Assembly (NCBI GenBank): GCA_009773185.1
Contig: WPIF01000013.1
Span: 1-64,000 of the forward strand
Direction of reading: 5' to 3'
Length of the DNA stretch: 64,000 bases
From: Nitrospirota bacterium
GTDB lineage: Bacteria; Nitrospirota; Thermodesulfovibrionia; Thermodesulfovibrionales; UBA1546
Part shown: positions 8,420-17,997 of the stretch, piece by piece
Numbering within the stretch: the stretch's first letter is position 1
How the letters are laid out: every line of letters starts with the position of its first letter
Made by a program: the position numbers and the translations under genes
Notes under the pieces: generated by a model
What the model was told of the DNA's origin: nothing
Databases searched by the model: none
Seen by the model: only the letters and a program-made list of their open reading frames with translations

Positions 8420-8929
8420 ATGGCATCTCTCCTTGAGAAGTCTCCGGATGAATTGAGGGTAACACCTGAATTCCTCCGTAAACTACATAAGGATGCATTT
8501 GAAGAACTCTTCCCCTCATGGGCAGGGAGTTATAGAAACAGGGATGTGGCAGTTGGCATATATAACCCTCCGCCATATTTTGAAGTGCCTGTTTTGATGC
8601 AACAGTACTGCGACGATGTTGAATTCCGGCTGTCTTTTCTCGGGATAAAGCCACAAGTTAATGCTGCGCTTCTTGAAGCCCTCGCATTTGCAGAAGGCCG
8701 CCTGTTGAGCATACATCCGTTTCGTGACTTTAATGGCCGTGTCACAAGAATGTTTCTTTTTGCTTTGCTCTACAGGTTTGACCTTCCGCCTGTGCAGCTT
8801 GTCCCTGATGAGAAGGATGAAAAAGGAAAAAAAGAATATCTTGATGCCCTTTCAAGGGCGGATGGTATGGACTGGCAACCCCTCATGGAGGTCTGGAGAA
8901 AAAGATTCGAGATTAGAGGAAAAAAATAG
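8420..8929 (+). CDS. Fic-domain AMPylator/toxin
   Basis: Fic enzyme that transfers a nucleotide monophosphate (usually AMP) to a target hydroxyl. The core motif reads HPFRDFNGR, with catalytic His and the anion-binding Asn-Gly-Arg; Phe replaces the usual Gly after Asp, a variant seen in some families. VTPEFLRKLH...WAGSYR is the usual start of the Fic fold, and the beta-hairpin flap (GIYNPPPYFEVP) is present. ATG 8420 has AAAGGAG 11 nt upstream and gives 170 residues. The same frame stays open back to 8090, but that part is low-complexity and coincides with the antitoxin frame, so I do not think it is translated this way. Start is uncertain. Confidence 0.75.
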   Translation: MASLLEKSPDELRVTPEFLRKLHKDAFEELFPSWAGSYRNRDVAVGIYNPPPYFEVPVLMQQYCDDVEFRLSFLGIKPQVNAALLEALAFAEGRLLSIHPFRDFNGRVTRMFLFALLYRFDLPPVQLVPDEKDEKGKKEYLDALSRADGMDWQPLMEVWRKRFEIRGKK

Positions 8930-9039
8930 GAAACATATATATCATCCTTCGTGCAGAGGACACAAGTTGCTATGATTGTTTTTCTGCTATGCAAATCTTT
9001 ATAATATCGGTGAGATTAATTTAAGGAGAGCGATTAATT

Positions 9040-10098
9040 ATGAAATCATACAACATCGCAGTAATCCCCGGTGACGGGACAGGGCCTGAGGTAATAGCTG
9101 AAGGCATCAAGGTTTTAAAGACCGCTGAAGAGAAATTCGGGTTCAAGGTCAACCTTAAATATTATGACTATGGCGGAGAAAGATACTTAAAGACAGGCGA
9201 AGTCCTGCCTGAAAATGCAGTCTCTGAACTCAGAAAGCATGATGCGATATATCTGGGAGCAATAGGGCATCCTGATGTAAAACCCGGGATTCTTGAAAAA
9301 GGCATACTCTTACGATTGAGGTTTGAGCTTGACCAGTATATTAATCTGAGGCCCGTAAAACTCTATCCTGGTGTTGACTGCCCTCTGAAAGACAAAAAAC
9401 CCGAGCATATAGATTTTGTTGTAGTGAGGGAAAATACAGAGGGATTATATGCAGGCGCCGGAGGTGTACTGAAAAAAGGCACTCCTGATGAAGTTGCTGT
9501 GCAGGAATCCATAAATACAAGGAAGGGTGTTGAGCGCTGTATCAGGTATGCATTTGAATACTGCAGGAAGAGAAATAAGATGAAAAAGCTTACCCTCTGC
9601 GGAAAGACCAATGTCCTTACATTTGCATTTGACCTGTGGGAGAGGACCTTCTATGAGGTTGCAAAAGAATATCCTGATATAAAAGCAGATTATGCGCATG
9701 TTGATGCGATAACAATGTGGTTTGTGAAAAACCCCGAGTGGTTTGATGTGATTGTCACTGACAATATGTTCGGGGATATCATCACTGACCTTGGAGCCAT
9801 GATACAGGGGGGTATGGGCATTGCAGCAGGAGGAAACATAAATCCCCAGGGAGTCTCGATGTTCGAGCCAATCGGAGGCTCTGCCCCAAAATATAAAGGC
9901 CAGAATGTCATTAACCCTTTGGCTGCAATATGTGCCGGCGGGATGATGCTTGAATATCTGGGAGAAAACAAGGCAGGCAAGGCAATAGAGAATGCGGCCA
10001 TGACTGTCACCGGAAAACATCTAAAGAGCCTTGCAGCAGGGAAGATGGGCTTTTCAACTACCGAGGTTGGTGATATAGTAGTTAAATATATAAAATAG
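9040..10098 (+). CDS. leuB: 3-isopropylmalate dehydrogenase (LeuB family)
   Basis: NAD-dependent beta-decarboxylating dehydrogenase of 352 residues that oxidises and decarboxylates 3-isopropylmalate in leucine synthesis. Motifs: IPGDGTGPEV at residues 8-17, the substrate-binding RLRFELDQYINLRP with its arginines, VRENTEGLYAG, the catalytic Lys in CGKTNVL, VTDNMFGDIITDLGAMIQGGMG with the metal-binding Asp residues, and the cofactor-specificity loop EPIGGSAPKYKG. The sequence is of the broad LeuB/isocitrate/tartrate dehydrogenase type, so a related substrate is possible, but leuD nearby favours LeuB. AAGGAG lies 9 nt before the ATG. An FeS-protein gene converges on it. Confidence 0.85.
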   Translation: MKSYNIAVIPGDGTGPEVIAEGIKVLKTAEEKFGFKVNLKYYDYGGERYLKTGEVLPENAVSELRKHDAIYLGAIGHPDVKPGILEKGILLRLRFELDQYINLRPVKLYPGVDCPLKDKKPEHIDFVVVRENTEGLYAGAGGVLKKGTPDEVAVQESINTRKGVERCIRYAFEYCRKRNKMKKLTLCGKTNVLTFAFDLWERTFYEVAKEYPDIKADYAHVDAITMWFVKNPEWFDVIVTDNMFGDIITDLGAMIQGGMGIAAGGNINPQGVSMFEPIGGSAPKYKGQNVINPLAAICAGGMMLEYLGENKAGKAIENAAMTVTGKHLKSLAAGKMGFSTTEVGDIVVKYIK

Positions 10099-10122
10099 GC
10101 ATAATCTGTTTTATGGTTATGC
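10099..10122. terminator. Possible bidirectional terminator between convergent genes
   Basis: GCATAA (10099-10104) pairs with TTATGC (10117-10122) around a 12-nt loop in the 32-bp gap between leuB and the convergent Fe-S protein gene. The stem is short and no T run follows. Confidence 0.35.
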
Positions 10123-10130
10123 AGGTCTGT

Positions 10131-11150
10131 CTACGGATGTTCGAGCGTTGACGCCTCAGGAATTATGTGCCTGTACTCTTCCTGTGTTACTGCTGAATGC
10201 CATCTGCCTGTTATCATACCAATTCCTATTGTCCCGAAGAACAGGACAACAACCAATGCCGCAAATACTACCGGGTTCAAATCTCTTTTTTTTGCAAATG
10301 CAATATCGAGCGCTCCTTTTGCAGGGCAATGGCTGACGCATGTGAGACATCCTGTGCATTCAGGAGACTTGACCCTGATTTTTTTATCTACAGGCAAAAG
10401 CGCAGGACAATTTTTTGTGCACTTGCCGCAGTCAATGCATGTGTCCGTATTTCTTGTTATCTTCAACGGGCTGAAAAAACTTAAAAGTCCGAGCAAAGCT
10501 CCGTAGGGGCAAAGGTATCTGCACCAGAAATTCTTGTAAAATACCGAGCCGATAAACAATATTAAGAGCGTCACTAAAGTCAGCGTTGTCATTTCTGTAA
10601 AGAAATAGAGCATCTTAATATCTGCAACCTTATAGTAATCGCCTTCGAGGAATCTTAGAATCGCAAAAGAAGGCATTTTCATGACGATTATATAAATGAA
10701 AAACAGCATAAGAATATATTTAAGAGACCTTAAAGGATAATCAGCATACCTGTGCATTGTGAAATTCCTGTTGAATATCTTTCTGCCGAGTTTCCAGACA
10801 ACATCTGACAATGCTCCTACAGGGCATATCCAGCCGCAGAAACTTTTTTTAAGCAATAAGGCCATAAAGATAGCTGCAATAAATATTACAAGCCCTGCCG
10901 GATGGATCCGATCGAATATGCCTGTGGTAACCCATAGCTTGAATGCCATCAGAGCGCCGATTGGAAGAAAGCCTTCAACCGAGGGAGAACGCAGAGACAA
11001 AATGGTTTGAGGGGCCAGATTAGTGTCAGGAGAGATAAAATGCCCAACAAAGAGATAAAATTTGTATCCTGCATAACTGAGAAAGGAAAATATGCCCCAC
11101 TGGACAGCATATCTTACGTATCTCAGATATGTACGGTCAATCTTTTCCAT
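10131..11150 (-). CDS. NapH/YccM-type polyferredoxin membrane protein
   Basis: Membrane iron-sulfur protein, 339 residues, that probably passes electrons between the quinone pool and a redox partner. It has about five membrane helices and two membrane-edge Cys motifs, CGWICPVGALSD near residue 109 and CRYLCPYGALLG near 212. These are followed by two cytosolic 4Fe-4S ferredoxin clusters, CIDCGKCTKNCP and CTGCLTCVSHCP. The order matches NapH/CcoG-like proteins. A last helix follows the ferredoxin domain. It is the last gene of a run lemA, M48 peptidase, cysC on the same strand. Electron partner is unknown. Confidence 0.85.
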   Translation of the reverse strand: MEKIDRTYLRYVRYAVQWGIFSFLSYAGYKFYLFVGHFISPDTNLAPQTILSLRSPSVEGFLPIGALMAFKLWVTTGIFDRIHPAGLVIFIAAIFMALLLKKSFCGWICPVGALSDVVWKLGRKIFNRNFTMHRYADYPLRSLKYILMLFFIYIIVMKMPSFAILRFLEGDYYKVADIKMLYFFTEMTTLTLVTLLILFIGSVFYKNFWCRYLCPYGALLGLLSFFSPLKITRNTDTCIDCGKCTKNCPALLPVDKKIRVKSPECTGCLTCVSHCPAKGALDIAFAKKRDLNPVVFAALVVVLFFGTIGIGMITGRWHSAVTQEEYRHIIPEASTLEHP

Positions 11151-11194
11151 AGAAATATCTTAACTGATTTTTTGTTGGAGGGATATGATTTAAA

Positions 11195-11734
11195 TCAGCC
11201 CGGGATATTAACTTTCATCAGTTCCTTAATAAGTCGCACGCTTTCCTTCAATGAGACCTTATCCGTCTCTATCACAAGCTCCGGCTTTTCAGGCTCTTCG
11301 TAAGGCGCCCGGAGACCCGGCACCGGCCACCCTTTGGCGCCTTTTTTATAGATGCCTTTTGGCGCTTTGCGGGTCACTATCCTTTTCTTTTCCCTTTTTA
11401 CGCAGACTTCGAGAGAACACTTAAGATATATCTCGCCGTATTTTTGTATGAGCCTCCTTGCGAGTGTTCTCCACTTTCTGAGATTCCCTGTTGCATCTAT
11501 GATTACATCATGCCCATTCTCCGTCATAAGCTTTGCCAGGTATACAAGCGCCCTGTAGACAATATCCCTTTCTTCATCTGAATATGCAGGCTTTGGCGTG
11601 ACAATCTTTCTGAACTCATCCATCCTTAATACAATAAATCCAGGATATGCCTTTTTTATTTCATCCGCAAGGGTGCTTTTCCCGCTGCCGGGAAGCCCTG
11701 TTATCCACAAAGCAATGCCTTTTGCTTTTTTCAT
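11195..11734 (-). CDS. cysC: Adenylylsulfate (APS) kinase
   Basis: Phosphorylates adenosine 5'-phosphosulfate to PAPS. The 179-residue protein has a Walker A loop GLPGSGKST at residues 13-21, the LRMDEFRK and DATGNLRKWR substrate-binding segments, and the late VPGLRAPYEEPEKPELVI lid motif characteristic of CysC. No ATP sulfurylase gene is nearby. It overlaps the upstream peptidase gene by four nt (ATGA), so translation is coupled. Such stand-alone kinases can serve sulfation rather than sulfate reduction; which applies here cannot be told. Confidence 0.88.
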   Translation of the reverse strand: MKKAKGIALWITGLPGSGKSTLADEIKKAYPGFIVLRMDEFRKIVTPKPAYSDEERDIVYRALVYLAKLMTENGHDVIIDATGNLRKWRTLARRLIQKYGEIYLKCSLEVCVKREKKRIVTRKAPKGIYKKGAKGWPVPGLRAPYEEPEKPELVIETDKVSLKESVRLIKELMKVNIPG

Positions 11735-13359
11735 ACAGGTAATATACCGATATTGGGAATTATTTTATTCTCGATAAGACATTGAAGGATTTCGAGTTCA
11801 TCAGTATCAAACCATGTGAGGCAGCAGAGGCCGCATCTGTCTATTTCTATCAGATATGCAAGGCTGTAAAATGTTCTGAACATAACTCTTCTGCATTTTG
11901 GACAGGGCAAAGAAGATTTTGTCTTTGTATCAGCACTCCTCAATTTATTTATTGTGATTCTTCTCTGGTTATCTGTTAGCACAGCCTTTGCCAGTGATTT
12001 TAATCTGTCAGTGCAGGGGACTTCTCTTCTGGCAATTATCCGCGGTATCTTATCGTTCTCAACCAGAATCCCACTGCAGAAACGACACTGATATGCCCGG
12101 GTCTTTTCATAGGGTATAGTAATAAGCGCCTGATTACAATGCGGACAGACAATATCCGTTATTTCGTTTTCCTTCTGAGAAAGGCGGGCAGTAAATATAG
12201 GATCTATCAGCGGATTTCTCCATGCTCTATCAATAGTCTGTTCATCTACTGATTTGACCCACGTGAGAGGAGAAAGCCATGGCAAAGAAGAGAGATCTGC
12301 AATGCTGAAAGGACCCTGCCACTGCTGTTTCGGGTCAAGTGCATAATATACAGGTTCAGCGCTTCTTTTCATATTAGCGGTTGCTGCCTCCCGGTTTAAC
12401 TTTGCATCCAATTCTGCTATGTTCGTAGATGCCATGCTTAACAATATTTTCATCCTCTTCCTTATCGGAGGATGAGTAGACATCAGGTCTGCCCACCAAC
12501 CTTCAGACTCATTTAATGAAGTTGCCTGGGGACTTACAATGCAGAGCATTTCAAGGCCGTTCCCAATGAATCCTATGCCTGTCCAGTTTCGTGATATCAG
12601 GTGGAGCGCCTCTGCCATAGACAACGGATTTCTGGTCATGCGCACAGAAGCAGCGTCAGCCCTGTATTCCCGCTCTCTTGAAATAAACATGTTGAGTATC
12701 TGGCTTAGCTTTAATAAAATCCAGAAAAGCAAAAATGCAGGATGAAACCCTCTGCCGTTTTCTTCTCCAAAATCCTTAATCTTTTCGAGCATGGATGCAT
12801 ACATTCCAAAAAAACTGGCAGCAACAGTGGTCTCAAGACAGTCCCCTGAAAGTATATGATAGGCTTCGTGCGCCATCACGGCCTCAAGCTGGGTCCTTGA
12901 AAGCCTTGAAAGAAGCCCTTCTGTTATCATCACCGCGGCATCTCCATTCAGATCAGCCACTGCAAGGGCATTCATGGAAAGGCTTGGAACTACCATGCAT
13001 TTAATCTTTTTTTTATTGCCGGTTACAACATGTATTTCATCCATAATATTTATCAGGCGCTTGTGTATGTTGTCCTCAGCATCCGGAAAGGTCGCGCCCA
13101 GGTGATGCATTACAGATTTGACTGCACCAAAGGCTGAGAACAAAAAATGGATTGTTGCAAATGTGAGAGAGAAGGCCATTATTATTAGAAGATATGTCCA
13201 GTTTATACCTCCGAGGATAAAGACAGAGTGGAAAAAAACAAGGTAGAACCCCTGAATTAATGACAGTGTTATGCAAAAATACAAAAGCAGCAAGACAATA
13301 AAGAGGATGCCTATTCTCCAGTTTTTCTGCTTTTCTATTTCAATAAAGGTTAACGGCAT
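11731..13359 (-). CDS. M48 (HtpX-like) membrane peptidase fused to GYF-like and zinc-ribbon domains
   Basis: Membrane zinc endopeptidase, 542 residues. Two N-terminal membrane helices (about 15-40 and 55-80) precede an M48 domain with the zinc site HEAYH at residues 164-168 and the third ligand in SREREYRADAA. After about residue 335 there is an unusual tail: a stretch resembling a GYF-2-like domain (YYALDPKQQWQGPFS), then two Cys-rich zinc ribbons (CPHCNQA...CRFC near 404-432, and CPKCRR...CGLCCLTWFDTDELE near 487-525, the latter like the TFIIB-type family). It follows lemA by 42 nt, a conserved pairing of LemA with M48 peptidases in membrane quality control. Confidence 0.85.
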   Translation of the reverse strand: MPLTFIEIEKQKNWRIGILFIVLLLLYFCITLSLIQGFYLVFFHSVFILGGINWTYLLIIMAFSLTFATIHFLFSAFGAVKSVMHHLGATFPDAEDNIHKRLINIMDEIHVVTGNKKKIKCMVVPSLSMNALAVADLNGDAAVMITEGLLSRLSRTQLEAVMAHEAYHILSGDCLETTVAASFFGMYASMLEKIKDFGEENGRGFHPAFLLFWILLKLSQILNMFISREREYRADAASVRMTRNPLSMAEALHLISRNWTGIGFIGNGLEMLCIVSPQATSLNESEGWWADLMSTHPPIRKRMKILLSMASTNIAELDAKLNREAATANMKRSAEPVYYALDPKQQWQGPFSIADLSSLPWLSPLTWVKSVDEQTIDRAWRNPLIDPIFTARLSQKENEITDIVCPHCNQALITIPYEKTRAYQCRFCSGILVENDKIPRIIARREVPCTDRLKSLAKAVLTDNQRRITINKLRSADTKTKSSLPCPKCRRVMFRTFYSLAYLIEIDRCGLCCLTWFDTDELEILQCLIENKIIPNIGILPV

Positions 13360-13401
13360 AGATTGTTAAAAGAGGGTTGTTTGATTCTTTGACACCTTTG
13401 T

Positions 13402-13983
13402 TTATTTCTTTCGTATGCTTATATCTGCCATAGGCACAGCTTTATCATATTCTTCTGCTGAATAGTATTCTTCTCTCTGAAAACCAAACAGGGATGCAAT
13501 CATATTATTTGGAAAGATCTCGAGTTTTGTCCTGAAATTTGCAATAAGGTCGTTATATAATTGTCTGGCAAATCCAATTCTATTTTCTGTTGTTGTAAGT
13601 TCTTCCTGAAGCTGCATGATATTTTCATTGCTTTTGAGTGACGGGTAACTTTCAACGACTGCAAAGAGTTTGCCCAGTGCCTGAGTCAGCATATTTTCAG
13701 CGGCGGCCTTTTCCTGCGGACTTGTTGCGCCCACCGCTTTTGTCCTAGCGGATATAACTTTTTCGAGGGTGTCCTGTTCAAACTCCACAGCGCCTTTGAC
13801 AGTAGATACCAGGTTTGGGATAAGGTCATGTCTTCGTTTTAATTGCACATCGATCTGTTTCCATGCGTTTTGGACTTCATTGCGAAGTGAAATGAGACGG
13901 TTGTATATAAAAATCATCCATAAAATAAAAAACCCAAGCACTGATATCAAAATAGAAATTAAAATCAAGATCAAAGTAGCCAT
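13402..13983 (-). CDS. lemA: LemA family membrane-anchored protein
   Basis: A 193-residue protein with one N-terminal membrane helix (residues 2-25) and a helical LemA domain. Family marks are YNRLISLRNEVQNAWKQIDVQLKRRHDLIPNLV near 28-60 and the ending FPNNMIASLFGFQREEYYSAEE. LemA proteins are of unclear function but commonly occur with HtpX-like peptidases, as here. It is the first gene of the operon lemA, M48 peptidase, cysC, Fe-S protein. It has a GGAGGAGAG Shine-Dalgarno and a good promoter upstream. Confidence 0.9.
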   Translation of the reverse strand: MATLILILISILISVLGFFILWMIFIYNRLISLRNEVQNAWKQIDVQLKRRHDLIPNLVSTVKGAVEFEQDTLEKVISARTKAVGATSPQEKAAAENMLTQALGKLFAVVESYPSLKSNENIMQLQEELTTTENRIGFARQLYNDLIANFRTKLEIFPNNMIASLFGFQREEYYSAEEYDKAVPMADISIRKK

Positions 13984-14004
13984 CTCTCCTCCTTTTTTAA
14001 CGTC

Positions 14005-14013
14005 ATTATAGCA
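14005..14013 (-). promoter_or_regulatory. Extended -10 promoter of lemA
   Basis: On the minus strand TGCTATAAT reads from 14013 to 14005, a consensus extended -10, about 20 nt before the lemA Shine-Dalgarno. The -35 region is weak, as often for extended -10 promoters. Confidence 0.6.
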
Positions 14014-14181
14014 TGAAAGGCAGCAAAGAAAAGCCTCAAATATTGTTCACTGATTGTAAATTTTTCTCTTTGCCGGCATGCGGACTGAGAATATGGCAAT
14101 TCGATAAGATCCTGTGCTATGATATTTAGTCTTTTTAGAACCTTTTTCTCACGAAATATTAGTGCGGACAACCGGAGTGAA

Positions 14182-15424
14182 ATGGCTGAAATTATTCCTT
14201 TCAGAGGAATTCTCTACAATGTGTCCAGGGTTTCAGGAGAGGATACCGTTGCCCCTCCTTACGATATTATTACGCCTGAATACAAAGAAAAGCTTTACAA
14301 CAAAAGCCCATACAATATTGTCAGGATTGATTTCGGTAAAGAGCTTGCCGGAGATAATGAATCAGAGAACAAATATAAAAGGGCTTCTGAATTTTTTAAC
14401 TCCTGGCTGAAAGATGGGATATTGCTCAGAAGCAAAAACCCGGTATTTTATGCCCATGAAATAGAGTATAAAATTAAAGGAAAACTTAAAAAGCTCAGGG
14501 GATTTTTTAGTCTGGTCAGGCTCGAAGAACTCGGCAAGGGCAATATACATCCTCATGAGTGCACACACTCCAAACCCAAGGCTGACAGGTTAAATCTTAT
14601 GAGGTCATGCAAGGCAAACATCAGCCCGATATTTTCACTTTACAACAGCCCTGAGAAAAAGGCGTCAGAAGTTATAAAAAAAGTGGCAGACAGGGAAAAA
14701 CCCTATATTGAGGCTAAAGACCCTGATGGAGCAATGCACAGGCTCTGGATTATAGAAGATAAAAATGATATAGAGACCATAAAAAACGACCTTAAGGACA
14801 GGGCAATTTTTATTGCTGACGGCCATCACAGGTATGAGACAGCGCTGGAATTCCAGAAAGAGCAGAGAGCAAAGAGCAGGGAGCAGGGAGCAGAGAACAA
14901 GCCATGGGATTATGTATTGATGTTTCTTGCAAACATATCCGACGAAGGGCTGACGATACTGCCGACGCACCGGCTTGTCAGGGAGATGCCGGAAAATCCG
15001 TTAGATACGATCTCGGAATATTTTGATATAAAGGAGTTGCCAAAATCTGAGGATATTGCAAAAACCATATACGGGTATAAGAATGCTATTGGTTTTTGTA
15101 AATGCGAAGGGAATAAGAAATATATCCTTAAATATAAGGGCGCCGGGCTTGATGACCTGCATCCTGCCCTGAGAGGGCTTGATGTTACTGTGCTGCATGA
15201 ACTAATATTTAAGAAACTGCTCAAGGTTACCGATATAGCATATGAGATGGATGTCAGGGAGACTGTAAGGAAAGTTAATGATGGGCTTTATGACGCAGCA
15301 TTTTTCCTTAACCCCACAAAGGTTGAGGACGTTGAAAGGGTCGCCCTTTCAGATATGCGCATGCCGCCAAAGTCCACATATTTTTATCCAAAGCTTTTGA
15401 CGGGATTGGTTATAAATAAATTTT

Positions 15425-15426
<2 letters not shown>
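14182..15426 (+). CDS. DUF1015 family protein
   Basis: A cytosolic protein of 414 residues of the DUF1015 family (SerC-adjacent in many genomes, function unproven). Family motifs are the N-terminal AEIIPFRGILYN, APPYDIITPEYKEKLY, the HPHECTHSKPKADRLNLM segment, and the ADGHHRYETALEF box near residue 215. The frame extends back to 14119, but the family begins at MAEIIPFRG, so ATG 14182 is chosen; GGAG lies five nt before it. A heptamer array (14861-14902) inserts about 14 residues (QRAKSREQGAENK) right after the GHHRYET helix. The stop codon lies at the start of another array that leads into gap. Confidence 0.88.
14861..14902 (+). repeat. Heptamer array inside the DUF1015 gene
   Basis: Six consecutive seven-nt units related to AGCAGGG (AGCAGAG, AGCAAAG, AGCAGGG twice, AGCAGAG, AACAAGC), translated in frame at residues about 227-240. 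Confidence 0.8.
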
Positions 15427-16530
<1,104 letters not shown>

Positions 16531-16535
16531 TAGTT

Positions 16536-17774
16536 ATGGCGAGAAAGAGTAATGGCAATCCTGTCCCTATAAAGGACATATTGAACAAACTCACGATTGA
16601 AGAGTTGAATATCAAGGGCAAAAGGGTATTCATACGGGCTGATTATAATGTGCCGCTCGATGATAATCTCAGCATCACTGATGACCGCAGGATCCGCTCA
16701 ACGCTGCCTACCATAGACTATGCAATAGACGAAGGAGCAAAGGTCATACTCGCTTCCCATCTTGGAAGGCCAAAGGGAAAAGTTGACCCGCGGTTTACTC
16801 TTGCGCCTGTTGCAAAAAGGCTTCAGCGGCTGTTGGGCAAGGAAGTCATTTTCGCTCAGGACTGCATCGGCCCTCAGGTCGAGGGCCTTGTTTCCAAGAT
16901 GAAGGAAGGCGATGTTCTGCTGCTTGAAAATCTGAGATTCCATCCAGGCGAAGAAAAAAATGATGAGGAATTTGCAAAGGCACTCGCAAAACTTGCTGAC
17001 TATTTTGTGAATGACGCCTTCGGAGCTGCACACAGGGCGCACGCCTCAACTGTCGGAATTGCAAGGTTTCTTCCCTCGGCAGTAGGTTTTCTGCTCAGGA
17101 AGGAAATAGAATATCTTAAAGGCACGGTTCAGAATCCTGTCAGGCCTTTTGTTGCCATACTCGGCGGGGCAAAGGTCTCCGGCAAAATAGGAGTTCTAGA
17201 AAACCTTGTTGATAAGGTTGATAAGGTCATAGTAGGCGGCGGCATGGCATATACCTTTATAAAGGCCATGGGATATGAGGTGGGTGATTCCCTGGTAGAG
17301 ACAGAGATGCTCGAATTCGCAGATATGCTAAGGAAAAAGCTTATAAGGAATAATGTAAAGTTTTATCTTCCTGTTGACAGTGTGATAGCACAGAGCATGG
17401 AGGCAGGCTCCGAGACCAAACTTGTTACAACACAGGAGATTCCCAGGGGCTGGAGAGCCCTTGATATCGGGCCTGCATCTGCCAAACTTTTTTCAGAGGC
17501 AATTCAGGATGCAAAGACAATAATATGGAACGGCCCGATGGGTGTATTTGAGATGGATGCCTTTTCGAGAGGCACTTTTGCGATTGCGCATTCAGTGTCT
17601 GATGCATATGCCCTTACAATAGTGGGCGGCGGAGATACTGACCTGGCCGTGCACAGGGCAGGCGTATCAGACGCCATATCTTTTATATCAACAGGCGGAG
17701 GGGCATCCTTGCAATTGCTCGAGGGCAAGGAGCTTCCGGGAATTGCTGCGCTGACAGACAGGAAAGAAGAGTGA
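16536..17774 (+). CDS. pgk: Phosphoglycerate kinase
   Basis: Transfers phosphate between 1,3-bisphosphoglycerate and ADP. The 412-residue protein has the N-domain motifs RVFIRADYNVPLDD and DDRRIRSTLPTI, SHLGRPKG, LLLENLRFHPGEEKND, NDAFGAAHRAHAS, the hinge and C-domain motifs ILGGAKVSGKIGVLENL and WNGPMGVFE, and a final STGGGASLQLLEGKELPG. There is an N-terminal extension of about 20 residues before the usual LTIEELNIKGKRV start. GGAG lies about nine nt before the ATG. A repeat element begins nine nt after the stop codon. Confidence 0.97.
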   Translation: MARKSNGNPVPIKDILNKLTIEELNIKGKRVFIRADYNVPLDDNLSITDDRRIRSTLPTIDYAIDEGAKVILASHLGRPKGKVDPRFTLAPVAKRLQRLLGKEVIFAQDCIGPQVEGLVSKMKEGDVLLLENLRFHPGEEKNDEEFAKALAKLADYFVNDAFGAAHRAHASTVGIARFLPSAVGFLLRKEIEYLKGTVQNPVRPFVAILGGAKVSGKIGVLENLVDKVDKVIVGGGMAYTFIKAMGYEVGDSLVETEMLEFADMLRKKLIRNNVKFYLPVDSVIAQSMEAGSETKLVTTQEIPRGWRALDIGPASAKLFSEAIQDAKTIIWNGPMGVFEMDAFSRGTFAIAHSVSDAYALTIVGGGDTDLAVHRAGVSDAISFISTGGGASLQLLEGKELPGIAALTDRKEE

Positions 17775-17782
17775 GTAATGGT

Positions 17783-17894
17783 CAAGAAAGCAAGATACAT
17801 CATCTTCGCTCATTCTCGCTGCGCTCCGAGGTATTTTGCCTCTTTGCCCTATCGGCAAAATAAAACCGCTCAGATACTCTATCATGCTTTCTTG
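17783..17894 (+). repeat. Dispersed element with self-complementary ends, copy 1
   Basis: A 112-bp element directly after pgk. Its ends CAAGAAAGCA (17783-17792) and TGCTTTCTTG (17885-17894) are perfect inverted repeats. The core 17805-17845 (41 nt) and 17849-17872 (24 nt) are identical to 26911-26951 and 26979-27002. TTTTGCC/GGCAAAA (17834-17860) forms an inner stem. It may occupy the loop of the pgk terminator. Confidence 0.75.
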
Positions 17895-17912
17895 TAATTT
17901 GTGGTTGTAGCC

Positions 17913-17987
17913 GGGCGATTAGCTCAGTGGTAGAGCGTTCCCTTCACACGGGAAAGGCCGTGGGTTCGATACCCTCATCGCCCACCA
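17913..17987 (+). tRNA. tRNA-Val (CAC)
   Basis: Complete cloverleaf of 75 nt with encoded CCA. Acceptor stem GGGCGAT/ATCGCCC, D-arm GCTC-AGTGGTA-GAGC, anticodon stem TTCCC/GGGAA with loop TTCACAC (anticodon CAC), and T-arm GTGGG-TTCGATA-CCCTC. It follows a repeat element after pgk and precedes a convergent TPR gene. Confidence 0.96.
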
Positions 17988-17997
17988 TATAAGGAGC

